10,088 nucleotides of DNA, from NCBI GenBank assembly GCA_947259435.1, contig CAMYMP010000036.1, positions 1 to 10,088 of the forward strand, given 5' to 3'. Below, one piece after another: positions 1-8,160 of the stretch (its first letter is position 1; each line of letters begins with the position of its first letter). A model generated the notes under the pieces. The model saw only the letters and a program-made list of their open reading frames with translations, did not search any database and was not told the origin of the DNA. Source of the DNA: an uncultured Woeseiaceae bacterium (GTDB lineage: Bacteria; Pseudomonadota; Gammaproteobacteria; Woeseiales; Woeseiaceae). Both the position numbers and the translations under genes were made by a program.

Positions 1-9
1 ATCTCTCGA

Positions 10-35
10 AACCTGTCGCTATGACGGCGACGGTT
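10..35 (-). other. Hairpin in the atpE-downstream gap
   Basis: Just after the atpE stop, the minus strand can fold into a stem of AACC plus GTCGC against GCGAC plus GGTT, with one bulged base and a 7-base loop. No T run follows, so it is not a typical terminator. In an atp operon transcript such a structure could affect mRNA processing or stability between atpE and the expected next gene atpF, which lies outside the window. The structure is seen; the role is inference. Confidence 0.3.
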
Positions 36-40
36 TTGTC

Positions 41-328
<288 letters not shown>

Positions 329-372
329 CTAGATAGGATCAAGTCCAGCTTGTTGAATTAAATCGAATAAAA

Positions 373-1597
<1,225 letters not shown>

Positions 1598-1618
1598 TTT
1601 CTGCTTTTCTCCGGCACT

Positions 1619-1659
1619 AAAAACGCCACGTCCAGCGGGCTAACCGGCGGCTTGTGGCG
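1619..1659 (-). terminator. Terminator-like hairpin in the atp leader
   Basis: On the minus strand, CGCCAC (rc of 1654-1659) pairs with GTGGCG (rc of 1624-1629), and the second arm runs straight into TTTTT (rc of 1619-1623). A weaker inner stem of CCGGT with GCTGG may add to it. It sits after the predicted atp promoter and about 20 bases before the atpI start, where an attenuator or a block to read-through from lacI would act. The repeat and T run are seen; the 24-base space between arms makes it weaker than a textbook terminator. Confidence 0.4.
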
Positions 1660-1704
1660 CATGTCTTTGCGGGGTATCCAGGCGGGCCTGTATTAAGCGT
1701 GCGC

Positions 1705-1733
1705 ATTATAGTGTCAGCCCTCCGGCATGGCAA
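1705..1733 (-). promoter_or_regulatory. Sigma70-like promoter of the atp operon
   Basis: The minus strand carries TTGCCA (rc of 1728-1733), a 17-base spacer and a perfect TATAAT (rc of 1705-1710). This is five of six and six of six matches to the sigma70 consensus at the optimal spacing. The expected transcription start near 1698 leaves a leader of about 100 bases before atpI. The promoter lies between the end of lacI and atpI, so the cassette next door did not remove it. Confidence 0.75.
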
Positions 1734-1772
1734 CAGGGCTCGGGGCGGTATTCGGGCCCATTTTGCCCTGTT
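1732..1772 (+). repeat. Inverted repeat downstream of lacI
   Basis: AACAGGGC (1732-1739) and GCCCTGTT (1765-1772) form an 8-bp inverted repeat with a 25-base space. On the plus strand a T run follows the second arm; on the minus strand, the direction of lacI, none does. It could act as a weak terminator for plus-strand transcripts, but no plus-strand gene ends here. It abuts the -35 element of the atp promoter. Role unknown. Confidence 0.25.
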
Positions 1773-1813
1773 TTTCCGGCGTTTATGGTGTCTTTCGAGG
1801 GAGTCCGCTCAAC

Positions 1814-2824
1814 TCAGGTCTCGCGGACGATTAGCTCTGTCCTGATGACGCCCGAACTCGGCCGTTCTCCATCGAGAATTCTCATCAGCTTGGCGACAAG
1901 GACGCGGCCGGCCTGGTGGATATCCTGCCGGATCGTGGTCAGGCGCGGCGTGAAATAGGCAGCCGAAGGAATATCGTTGTAGCCGACGACGGACACGTCT
2001 CCGGGCACCTGCAGTCCGGCTTCACGAAACGCGCTGATGAAGGCCATTGCCGCCGTATCGCTGAAAGCGAATACACCGTCGGGTCGAAGCTCGGTGACAT
2101 CGAGATAGTGATTCGCTGCGTCATGAGCCGCTTCGTAGGAGAAGTTGTGCAGCTCGATGCGGTCGGTTTTCACATCCTGGTTACGTGCGGCGACCGCGCT
2201 GCTGAAGCCCGAGAAGCGCAGCCCGATTTCCCGGAAGGACGTATCTCCAACGAACACAATGTGCCGGCACCCTCGATCCATCAGGTAGTCGCCTGCCAGT
2301 CGACCGCCCAGATGATTATCACTGCCGACGACGCAATATGGCGCACTCTCAGCGCCCGCGCCCCATACGACCATCGGTGCGCCGGTGGCCGCAAACTCGT
2401 TGAGCATTTCTTCGCGATGTCCTTGTCCCAGAATGATGAATCCGTCCGAACCTCTGGACCAAAGTATGTTCTGGAATGCGTCTGTATCGTTGTGATTCGG
2501 CGCACACAGCAGCAGATCCTGGTTCCTGTCGCCGAGCGCCTCGGATACGCCGGCCAGCAAATCGAACATGAACGGGTCCGAAATGTGGCCCTGCTGATGG
2601 GACCGGAAGTCCAGCGACACGGCGATCGTGTTCGTTCTCTTGCGCCGTAGCTTCTGCGCATTGCGGTTGACGGCGTAACCGTGTCGCTGCGCGACCGACA
2701 GTACTCTGTTCTTCGTTGCTTCCTTGACCAGCGGGCTACCGCTCAGCGCCCGCGACACCGTCGGTTTGGACACTTTGGCAAGCCTTGCAATGTCGTCCAT
2801 CGTCACGGTGCGCTTGTCGTTCAT
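1814..2824 (-). CDS. LacI-family transcriptional regulator
   Basis: A 336-residue repressor-type regulator with the normal LacI layout. The N-terminal helix-turn-helix spans about residues 9-30 (MDDIARLAKVSKPTVSRALSG), followed by the third helix and the hinge (about 54-62, NAQKLRRKR) with the leucine (L59) that inserts into the operator minor groove in this family. The rest is a periplasmic-binding-like effector domain, with SDNHLGGRLAGDYL in the middle and VVGYNDIPSAAYFTPRLTT near the C-terminus. It is divergent from the receptor-MFS-trehalase genes and probably represses them and itself through the paired operators at 2881-2921. The effector cannot be read from sequence; trehalose or a breakdown product is a guess from the neighbours. 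The ATG at 2824 has a poor ribosome site; an ATG at 2800 is an alternative but would start right at the helix-turn-helix. Confidence 0.93.
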   Translation of the reverse strand: MNDKRTVTMDDIARLAKVSKPTVSRALSGSPLVKEATKNRVLSVAQRHGYAVNRNAQKLRRKRTNTIAVSLDFRSHQQGHISDPFMFDLLAGVSEALGDRNQDLLLCAPNHNDTDAFQNILWSRGSDGFIILGQGHREEMLNEFAATGAPMVVWGAGAESAPYCVVGSDNHLGGRLAGDYLMDRGCRHIVFVGDTSFREIGLRFSGFSSAVAARNQDVKTDRIELHNFSYEAAHDAANHYLDVTELRPDGVFAFSDTAAMAFISAFREAGLQVPGDVSVVGYNDIPSAAYFTPRLTTIRQDIHQAGRVLVAKLMRILDGERPSSGVIRTELIVRET

Positions 2825-2869
2825 ATCGGGTGCCGGCTATGTGCCTATAAGTGCATAAAATATCTAAAA

Positions 2870-2898
2870 ATTATACTTGTTTCTGAAACGCATTACAA
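2870..2898 (-). promoter_or_regulatory. Predicted lacI promoter
   Basis: The minus strand reads TTGTAA (rc of 2893-2898), 17 bases, then a perfect TATAAT (rc of 2870-2875), upstream of the lacI start at 2824. The -35 element and spacer overlap the left operator-like site at 2884-2897, which would allow the regulator to repress its own gene. Confidence 0.6.
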
Positions 2899-2921
2899 AA
2901 TGTTTGAAATGCGTTTCAGAA
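2881..2921. promoter_or_regulatory. Paired operator sites for the LacI-type regulator
   Basis: TTCTGAAACGCATT (2881-2894) and AATGCGTTTCAGAA (2908-2921) are a perfect 14-bp inverted repeat around 13 bases. Within it are two copies of one 14-bp site in opposite orientation: TGAAACGCATTACA (2884-2897) and TGAAATGCGTTTCA (2905-2918). The first and the reverse complement of the second agree at 13 of 14 positions. Each is itself an imperfect palindrome of the TGAAA-n4-TTTCA kind, as LacI-family dimers bind. The centres lie 21 bp apart, two helical turns, so two dimers could sit on the same face. Binding by the adjacent regulator is inference. Confidence 0.7.
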
Positions 2922-2932
2922 GGGTGTAGTTT
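2904..2932 (+). promoter_or_regulatory. Predicted receptor-operon promoter
   Basis: TTGAAA (2904-2909, five of six to consensus), a 17-base spacer and TAGTTT (2927-2932, three of six) point toward the receptor gene. The right operator-like site (2905-2918) covers the -35 element. The -10 match is weak, so the exact promoter is uncertain. Confidence 0.4.
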
Positions 2933-2961
2933 TTCCTGACAGCAGGGAGGTTTCGGGGGAG

Positions 2962-3033
2962 ATGTCTGGCTGTCTAATCGTCTCTGTCGCAACCCGGCCA
3001 CGAGTCTTTTTGTGGCGCTTCCCGATTACTTAA
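2962..3033 (+). CDS. Possible 23-residue leader ORF
   Basis: An ATG at 2962 follows a purine-rich stretch (AGGGAGG at 2944-2950, then GGGGGAG) and opens a 23-codon frame, MSGCLIVSVATRPRVFLWRF and three more residues, ending at TAA 3031-3033. It lies in the roughly 120-base leader of the receptor mRNA and ends 26 bases before the receptor ATG. It could be a regulatory leader peptide or chance. I see no homology or repeated codon run that would reveal a mechanism. Confidence 0.2.
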   Translation: MSGCLIVSVATRPRVFLWRFPIT

Positions 3034-3059
3034 TAAATCGAGCTGACAGGGGTGTGAAC

Positions 3060-3983
3060 ATGACTATCAATATCTTCAGGGCAAACCAGTTTTTGCGTGG
3101 CGCCGCACTTGCGCTCGTGCTCGCTTTTGGTCCCGGCGCGGCACTTTATGCGCAGGAAGCCGATGACGATGAGGTGATCGAAGAAATCGTCAGTATCGGC
3201 ACGCCGGGCGGCGGTGGCGTGGAGCGGCAGCAAGCGAGCTTCGCGTTAACGACGATCGATCCGGAAGCCATTGCCAAGTTCTCTCCAAAGAGCACCGCGG
3301 ACCTCTTCAAATCTGTGCCGGGCGTATGGGCGGAAAGCTCGGGCGGCGTAGCGGGAGCTAACATCGACGTACGCGGACTGCCGGGCGGCAGCGACGCGCC
3401 TTTTGTCACTCTCGCAATCAACGGCTCGCCGATCTACGGGACAGAGATGCTGTCCTTTTTCGAGCAATCCTCGATCTTCCGCGTCGACGAAACCATAGCC
3501 GGCGTTGAGGCGCTGCGCGGCGGCCCGAATGCCGTGTTCGGCAAGGGCGAGCCTGGCGTAACCGTCAACTTCAATCTCAAGGAAGGCAGCGAAAATACCG
3601 AGGGCCGCATCAAGTACACGACCTCCGACTACGGGTTGCAGCGTCTCGACGGCGTGCTTAGCGGTGAGCTGACGGAAAACCTGTATTACATGGTCGGCGG
3701 CTACGTCTCTTCGTCCGAAGGTATCCGTGACCCGCAGTTCTCAGCAGAGGAAGGCAGTCAATTCACGATTAACCTGAATCGCGTCTTCGATGACGGCGAG
3801 ATCAATCTGTTCGCCAGGGTAACCGACGACTTCGGTCAGTGGATTCTGCCGTTCGCTCTGAACACGGGCAACGACCTGGGCGACTTCGCCCAACTCGGTA
3901 ACGCAACACGGTTTCGTGAGATTCCGATCAACCCGGCCGGCGACACGAAGGTTTTCGACTTCGCTAACGGACGTGGCTCGTGA
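3060..3983 (+). pseudogene. TonB-dependent receptor, N-terminal part before frameshift
   Basis: This is the first part of an outer-membrane TonB-dependent receptor. The ATG at 3060 has AGGGG about 7 bases upstream and starts a clear signal peptide (residues 1-31, cleavage likely after ALYA). A GTG at 3012 is in frame but would put a charged extension before the signal. A TonB-box-like stretch (EEIVSIG, about 41-47) is followed by the plug domain: STADLFKSVPGVWAE, then a NIDVRGLP element, then VEALRGGPNAVFGKGEPG, typical of receptor plugs. The first barrel strands follow. The frame ends at TGA 3981-3983 just after FDFANGRGS. The barrel continues without loss in the frame one base over (3979-5289), so the whole would be about 742 residues. 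The frame break is described under findings. The substrate is inferred from the trehalase downstream. Confidence 0.88.
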
Positions 3984-5289
3984 TCAATTTACTTTCACGT
4001 CCGGTGATGCAAACACCTTCGGCTTCGTGCCTTCCGGCAGCCCGGTGACTGTCTCGGATTTGAGCGCGGTGATTGGCGGGCCTGTGTACCTGGCGAGTGA
4101 CGTAATGCAAACAGATCCACTTGCCGATTCGGATTGGGCACAAACCTACGGCCACTGGGTCGTATTGAAAGACCTCGAGGCCAAGATCAATGACATCAGC
4201 ATCAACAAGCAGTTCGAGAATCACGACCTGACGTTCGGCTATTACACGGCCTCCTGGTCGTCCGACGACTGGTGGACGCTCGGTAATCCGATCCCGGTGC
4301 AGAACATCAAGAACGGCGAGCCGCTCGATTCATCGATCACGCCCGCTGATATTGCCGCCGCTGGCGGCGATGCAGGATTCCTGTTCGGGCTCCAGTCATC
4401 CGGCGATGCGAGTGCCGAGGCGTTCTATATTGCCGATTCCTGGTACGTCAACGACCAGTGGCGCATCGACGCAGGGGTGCGAAGAGAGTCGTTCGAAACA
4501 GATTACGTGGTCGATACGGGCGGCGGCTTCCCGGACGGCACCAACGATCTGATTACGGACCTCTCCGACGACGAGATGGCCTGGACTGTTGCGGCGAACT
4601 TCGATGTCAATGACGATCTCGGCGTCTATGTGCGCTACTCGGACGGGTTCCTGTTCCCGCATTTCGACGACATACGTGGTGGTTCGGAAACGGTCAATTC
4701 GGTGGAGCAACTCGAAGCCGGCGTGAAGTTCACCAATGACTGGCTTGAGCTTTATGCGACCGCTTTTCACAACACGAACGATGACTTCAGCTCAACGGTT
4801 GGTTCCACGGTTCCTGCCGCGGCATTTGAGACAGAATCGACCGGCATCGAGGCCGACGGAACACTTATCTTCGGCGAGTTCTCGGTCAACTTCCTGCTGA
4901 CCTTCCAGGACGCAGAGATCACGGATTCAACCACGACCGCGGATAAGGGCAACAAGGTCCGGCGCCAGCCTGATTTTCAGGCGCGAATCTCTCCGTCGTA
5001 TGACTTCAGGGCGGGTCAGTGGGATGGCTCGGTATACGCCGCAGTGACACTTGTCGACGATCGCTTCGGCGACGACGCCAATACGGTGAAACTTCCGAGC
5101 TATAACAAATTCGACCTCGGCGTGCTGCTCTATCACGACGCCGGCTTCTTCTTCCAGCTGCACGGCGACAACCTGAACGATTCCGACGGCATCACGGAAG
5201 GCGACCCGCGTGATCCTACGGCGCCTAGCGGACGGCCGATATTCGGTACTTCTGTCCGATTCAGCGTCGGCTACGATTTCGGCGACTAA
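3979..5289 (+). pseudogene. TonB-dependent receptor, C-terminal barrel after frameshift
   Basis: This frame supplies the remaining 436 or so residues of the receptor: most of the beta-barrel, with alternating aromatic and polar strands, such as WVVLKDLEAKINDISINKQF, FGYYTASWSSDDWWTLGNPI, and WRIDAGVRRESFETDYVVD. Near the end are SYDFRAGQWDGSVYAAVTLVD and the last strand GTSVRFSVGYDFGD. Joining codon GGC (3975-3977) to CGT (3979-3981) gives GRG-RDQFTFTS without any gap. This frame also has an ATG at 3916, but translation from there would give a basic, out-of-frame stretch and no signal peptide, so a separate functional gene is unlikely. The protein ends in GD two residues after an aromatic, where most barrels end in F or W. 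A hairpin follows the stop. Confidence 0.85.
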
Positions 5290-5296
5290 GCGTAGC

Positions 5297-5323
5297 GGCC
5301 GCTGAGACGAGTTCTCAGCGGCC
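5297..5323 (+). terminator. Strong hairpin after the receptor gene
   Basis: GGCCGCTGAGA (5297-5307) and TCTCAGCGGCC (5313-5323) form a perfect 11-bp stem with a 5-base loop, 7 bases after the receptor stop. The tail is CTCCCTTTTCTC, pyrimidine-rich but with only four Ts in a row. It may be a partial terminator or a 3' stabiliser giving more receptor than transporter and enzyme mRNA. No promoter is evident between it and the MFS gene, so some read-through is expected. Confidence 0.6.
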
Positions 5324-5382
5324 CTCCCTTTTCTCATGCTGGCTTCAGCTAGCGTCGTCGACAGCCGCCGGCAGGACCGAAT

Positions 5383-6618
5383 ATGAAAAACTGGCCCATA
5401 AAGGTTTCGCTGTTCATCAACTACTTCGTGTTCGCGATTCTGTTGAACAGCGTCGGCACCGTGATCCTGCAGGTGCAAAACAGTTACGGCGTGACCGAGT
5501 CGTCCGCCGCGGTCCTCGAGGCGTTCAAGGACTTATCGATAGCATTGACGTCTTTTCTGATTGCGTCTTTCGTCGTCAGAATCGGCTACAAACGCTCGAT
5601 GCTGATCGCGCTCGGGTTCATCGGCGTTGTTTGCCTGACGATGCCGCAGCTGCCTGTGTTCTGGATGACCAAACTGCTTTTTGCAGCGACCGGTGTCGGC
5701 TTTGCCCTGGTCAAGGTGTCCGTTTACGCGACGCTCGGGCTTGTCACCAAAGACAACAAAGAACATGTCAGCGTCATGAATTTTCTTGAGTCGTTCTTCA
5801 TGATCGGCGTGCTGTCAGGTTATTTTATCTTCGGTGCGTTTGTTGACGACTCGGATAGGGCGTCGACAAGCTGGCTGACTGTGTATTACGTGCTGGCCAT
5901 GCTGTCGTTTCTTGCGTTTGCGCTACTGCTGTTTGCGAAGCTCGACGAATCCGCTGCACAAAGCGCCACCCCGAAGTCGCTGCTGCAGGAATTCGTGGAC
6001 ATGATGGCGCTCTGCATCAGGCCGCTTGTCCTGATCTTCGTCATCAGCGCTTTCCTGTATGTCCTCATCGAACAGAGCATCATGTCGTGGTTGCCCACGT
6101 TTAACAGCCGCATTCTCAATCTCTCGACGTCGTTGAGCATTCAGATGGCCAGCATTCTTGCGGCGGCGACGGCTCTCGGGCGATTTACGGCCGGGATCGT
6201 GTTGAAGAAGTTCGACTGGTACCGGGTGTTGACGATCGGGCTGCTGCTCGCGGCCACGCTCGTGCTCGTCGCGTTGCCAATGGCCCGTTCGGTGTCGGTC
6301 ACGCAGGTAACAACCCTGGCCGCGGCGCCTCTGGCCGCGTTCGTTTTTCCGCTGATCGGTTTTTGTATCGCTCCAATTTACCCTGCCATCAACTCGGTCA
6401 TACTCTCCGCGCTGCCGACGCATCAGCACGGCTCCATGGCCGGGCTGATCGTCGTGTTTTCGGCGCTCGGCGGAACATCCGGATCGATCATCACGGGTTA
6501 TCTGTTTGAAATAGTCGGCGGGCAGACCGCATTCTATTTCTCGCTGATACCGATAGCCGTCATCTTATTCACTCTCTACCTGTTCAAGCGCAAGGCCGAA
6601 GAACTGGGGCACGCATAG
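5383..6618 (+). CDS. MFS transporter, probable sugar permease
   Basis: A 411-residue inner-membrane protein with about twelve hydrophobic helices in two halves, as in the major facilitator superfamily. A degenerate motif-A loop is seen after helix 2 (VVRIGYKRS, about residues 64-72), with a matching loop in the second half (GIVLKKFDWYR). A polar central loop lies near 188-205. The segment VMNFLESFFMIGVLSGYFIFG recalls the fucose/glucose proton-symporter group, but this is only an impression. The start has AGGA in front of the ATG. It lies 93 bases after the receptor gene and 10 bases before the trehalase, so it very likely carries the trehalase substrate from periplasm to cytoplasm. It is not a phosphotransferase or ABC component, so the sugar should arrive unphosphorylated. 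Substrate is inference. Confidence 0.85.
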   Translation: MKNWPIKVSLFINYFVFAILLNSVGTVILQVQNSYGVTESSAAVLEAFKDLSIALTSFLIASFVVRIGYKRSMLIALGFIGVVCLTMPQLPVFWMTKLLFAATGVGFALVKVSVYATLGLVTKDNKEHVSVMNFLESFFMIGVLSGYFIFGAFVDDSDRASTSWLTVYYVLAMLSFLAFALLLFAKLDESAAQSATPKSLLQEFVDMMALCIRPLVLIFVISAFLYVLIEQSIMSWLPTFNSRILNLSTSLSIQMASILAAATALGRFTAGIVLKKFDWYRVLTIGLLLAATLVLVALPMARSVSVTQVTTLAAAPLAAFVFPLIGFCIAPIYPAINSVILSALPTHQHGSMAGLIVVFSALGGTSGSIITGYLFEIVGGQTAFYFSLIPIAVILFTLYLFKRKAEELGHA

Positions 6619-6628
6619 ACAGACGAAA

Positions 6629-8137
6629 ATGCAAAAGATAAGCGGTCCAGACGAGATTTACGGAGAGCTGTTCGAGCTCGTACAAAGCCGGCACTTGTTC
6701 CCGGACTCGAAGACCTTCGTTGACGCGACACCGAAGTCTGATGTGTCGGCGATTCTGAGTGCATTCACCCGTCTGAAAAAGGATGATCCAGCCGAAATCC
6801 GGCGCTTCGTTGAAGAGCACTTTTCCCTGCCGGCAGACGGCGACGTCGCGGCGAAGCTGGCCGAGGCTCCGCCTGTTCGCGATCGTATCGAACAGCTATG
6901 GGGCATTCTTTCCAGAGCTGCCGATGATGTCGACCCGAATTCGTCACTGGTCGAGTTGCCGCGGCCGTACATCGTGCCCGGCGGACGTTTTCGTGAAATC
7001 TACTACTGGGACAGCTATTTCACGATGCTGGGCCTTGCTGAGAGCGGTCGCTATGATGCGATCGAGGACATGGTCGAGAACTTCGCCTACCTGATCGACC
7101 GCATCGGTTTCGTTCCAAACGGCAACCGCACTTACTTTTGTACCCGATCACAGCCGCCATTCTTCGTCCTGATGGTAGAACTGTTGGCCCAGGTCCGTGA
7201 CGATGAATCGATAGTCCAGAGGTACGTTCAGCAGCTGCAGAGCGAATACGACTTCTGGATGCACGGCGCAGAGTCGTTGCCAGAGAGCGGTGGTGCAATT
7301 CGACGCGTCGTCAGGATCGGTGACGGCTACCTCAATCGCTATTGGGACGACAGCGACAAACCGCGCCAGGAGAGTTACGCCGAAGACGTCGAGCACGCCG
7401 CAAATTCCGGCCGCGACGAAAAGGACTACTATCGTAACATTCGCGCTGCCTGTGAATCCGGCTGGGACTTCTCTACCCGTTGGCTTGATGACTCGGCCAC
7501 CCTCGAGTCGATTCGAACGACCACGATTCTCCCTGTTGATCTGAACGCTTTGCTATACGGGCTCGAGCGTCGCCTTGCCAGTTGCTACGAGGGATCGGAC
7601 TACGAACTGGCTGAGCGTTTCGCGGGTCGGGCTGCGTATCGCAAAGAGCAGTTGCAAAGCCTGTTCTTCGACACGGGTTCCGGGTTCTTTGCGGACTTGC
7701 AATACCCGAGTCTGAAACCAACCCACGTCCCATCGCTCGCCGCAGCGTTCCCCTTGTTCCTCGAGATCGCCACTGCCGCGCAGGCAACTCAGGTGATGAC
7801 GAAAATCCAGAACGAGTTTCTCGCGTCCGGTGGCTGGCTGACGACGCTGCATTCGAGCGGACAGCAGTGGGACCGGCCAAACGGCTGGGCGCCGTTGCAG
7901 TGGATCGTTTTCGAGGGCTTGCGCAACTATGGTTTCGTCACCGAGGCGGAACTCGGTGGTACACGATGGGCCTCAGACAATATCGAAATATACAACCGAA
8001 CCGGCAAGTTGTTTGAAAAGTACGACGTCGAACACACTCAAGCGCTTGCGACAGGCGGCGAGTACGATGTGCAGGACGGATTTGGCTGGACCAACGGCGT
8101 TTTGCTCAAGCTGATGAATCAGCTCAACATCGAATAG
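6629..8137 (+). CDS. treF: Cytoplasmic alpha,alpha-trehalase (GH37)
   Basis: This 502-residue glycoside hydrolase family 37 enzyme splits trehalose into two glucose molecules with inversion. Both trehalase signatures are present: PGGRFREIYYWDSY at residues 117-130 and QWDRPNGWAP at 413-422. The catalytic acid is D280 in ESGWDFSTRW and the base is E463 in FEKYDVE, matching D312 and E496 of the E. coli periplasmic enzyme. The glycine-rich lid seen in that enzyme is shorter here (ATGGEYDVQDGFGWTNG). There is no signal peptide, so it acts in the cytoplasm like TreF rather than TreA. The start follows the MFS stop by 10 bases with only a weak ribosome site, suggesting coupled translation. The N-terminus YGELFELVQSRHLFPDSKTF fits the family, supporting this start. 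The gene is intact, and its specificity is the best clue to the cassette's substrate. Confidence 0.96.
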   Translation: MQKISGPDEIYGELFELVQSRHLFPDSKTFVDATPKSDVSAILSAFTRLKKDDPAEIRRFVEEHFSLPADGDVAAKLAEAPPVRDRIEQLWGILSRAADDVDPNSSLVELPRPYIVPGGRFREIYYWDSYFTMLGLAESGRYDAIEDMVENFAYLIDRIGFVPNGNRTYFCTRSQPPFFVLMVELLAQVRDDESIVQRYVQQLQSEYDFWMHGAESLPESGGAIRRVVRIGDGYLNRYWDDSDKPRQESYAEDVEHAANSGRDEKDYYRNIRAACESGWDFSTRWLDDSATLESIRTTTILPVDLNALLYGLERRLASCYEGSDYELAERFAGRAAYRKEQLQSLFFDTGSGFFADLQYPSLKPTHVPSLAAAFPLFLEIATAAQATQVMTKIQNEFLASGGWLTTLHSSGQQWDRPNGWAPLQWIVFEGLRNYGFVTEAELGGTRWASDNIEIYNRTGKLFEKYDVEHTQALATGGEYDVQDGFGWTNGVLLKLMNQLNIE

Positions 8138-8160
8138 AAACCAATCATTTGATGTGTTTC
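8137..8160. other. Imperfect palindrome between trehalase and parB
   Basis: GAAAC (8137-8141) and GTTTC (8156-8160) enclose ATCA and TGAT around a 2-base loop, with two mismatched pairs; nine of eleven positions pair. It covers the 7-base gap between the convergent trehalase and parB stops. There is no T run on either side, so any terminator role is weak. Confidence 0.3.

Noticed and set aside
1916..2650. Plus-strand open frame of 244 codons opposite lacI
   Set aside because: It is a shadow of the lacI coding frame; the product has no recognisable domain and no ribosome site, while the minus-strand product is a clear LacI protein.
3012..3059. GTG start giving a longer receptor
   Set aside because: It adds 16 residues with charges ahead of a normal signal peptide; the ATG at 3060 has a better ribosome site and signal.
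3916..3978. ATG at 3916 as the start of a separate second gene
   Set aside because: The first 20 or so residues are basic shadow sequence of the N-terminal receptor frame; what follows is barrel without signal or plug.
3969..3990. Programmed ribosomal frameshift in the receptor gene
   Set aside because: I see no slippery run, no obvious downstream structure and no reason for this in a receptor of this family; mutation or sequence error is simpler.
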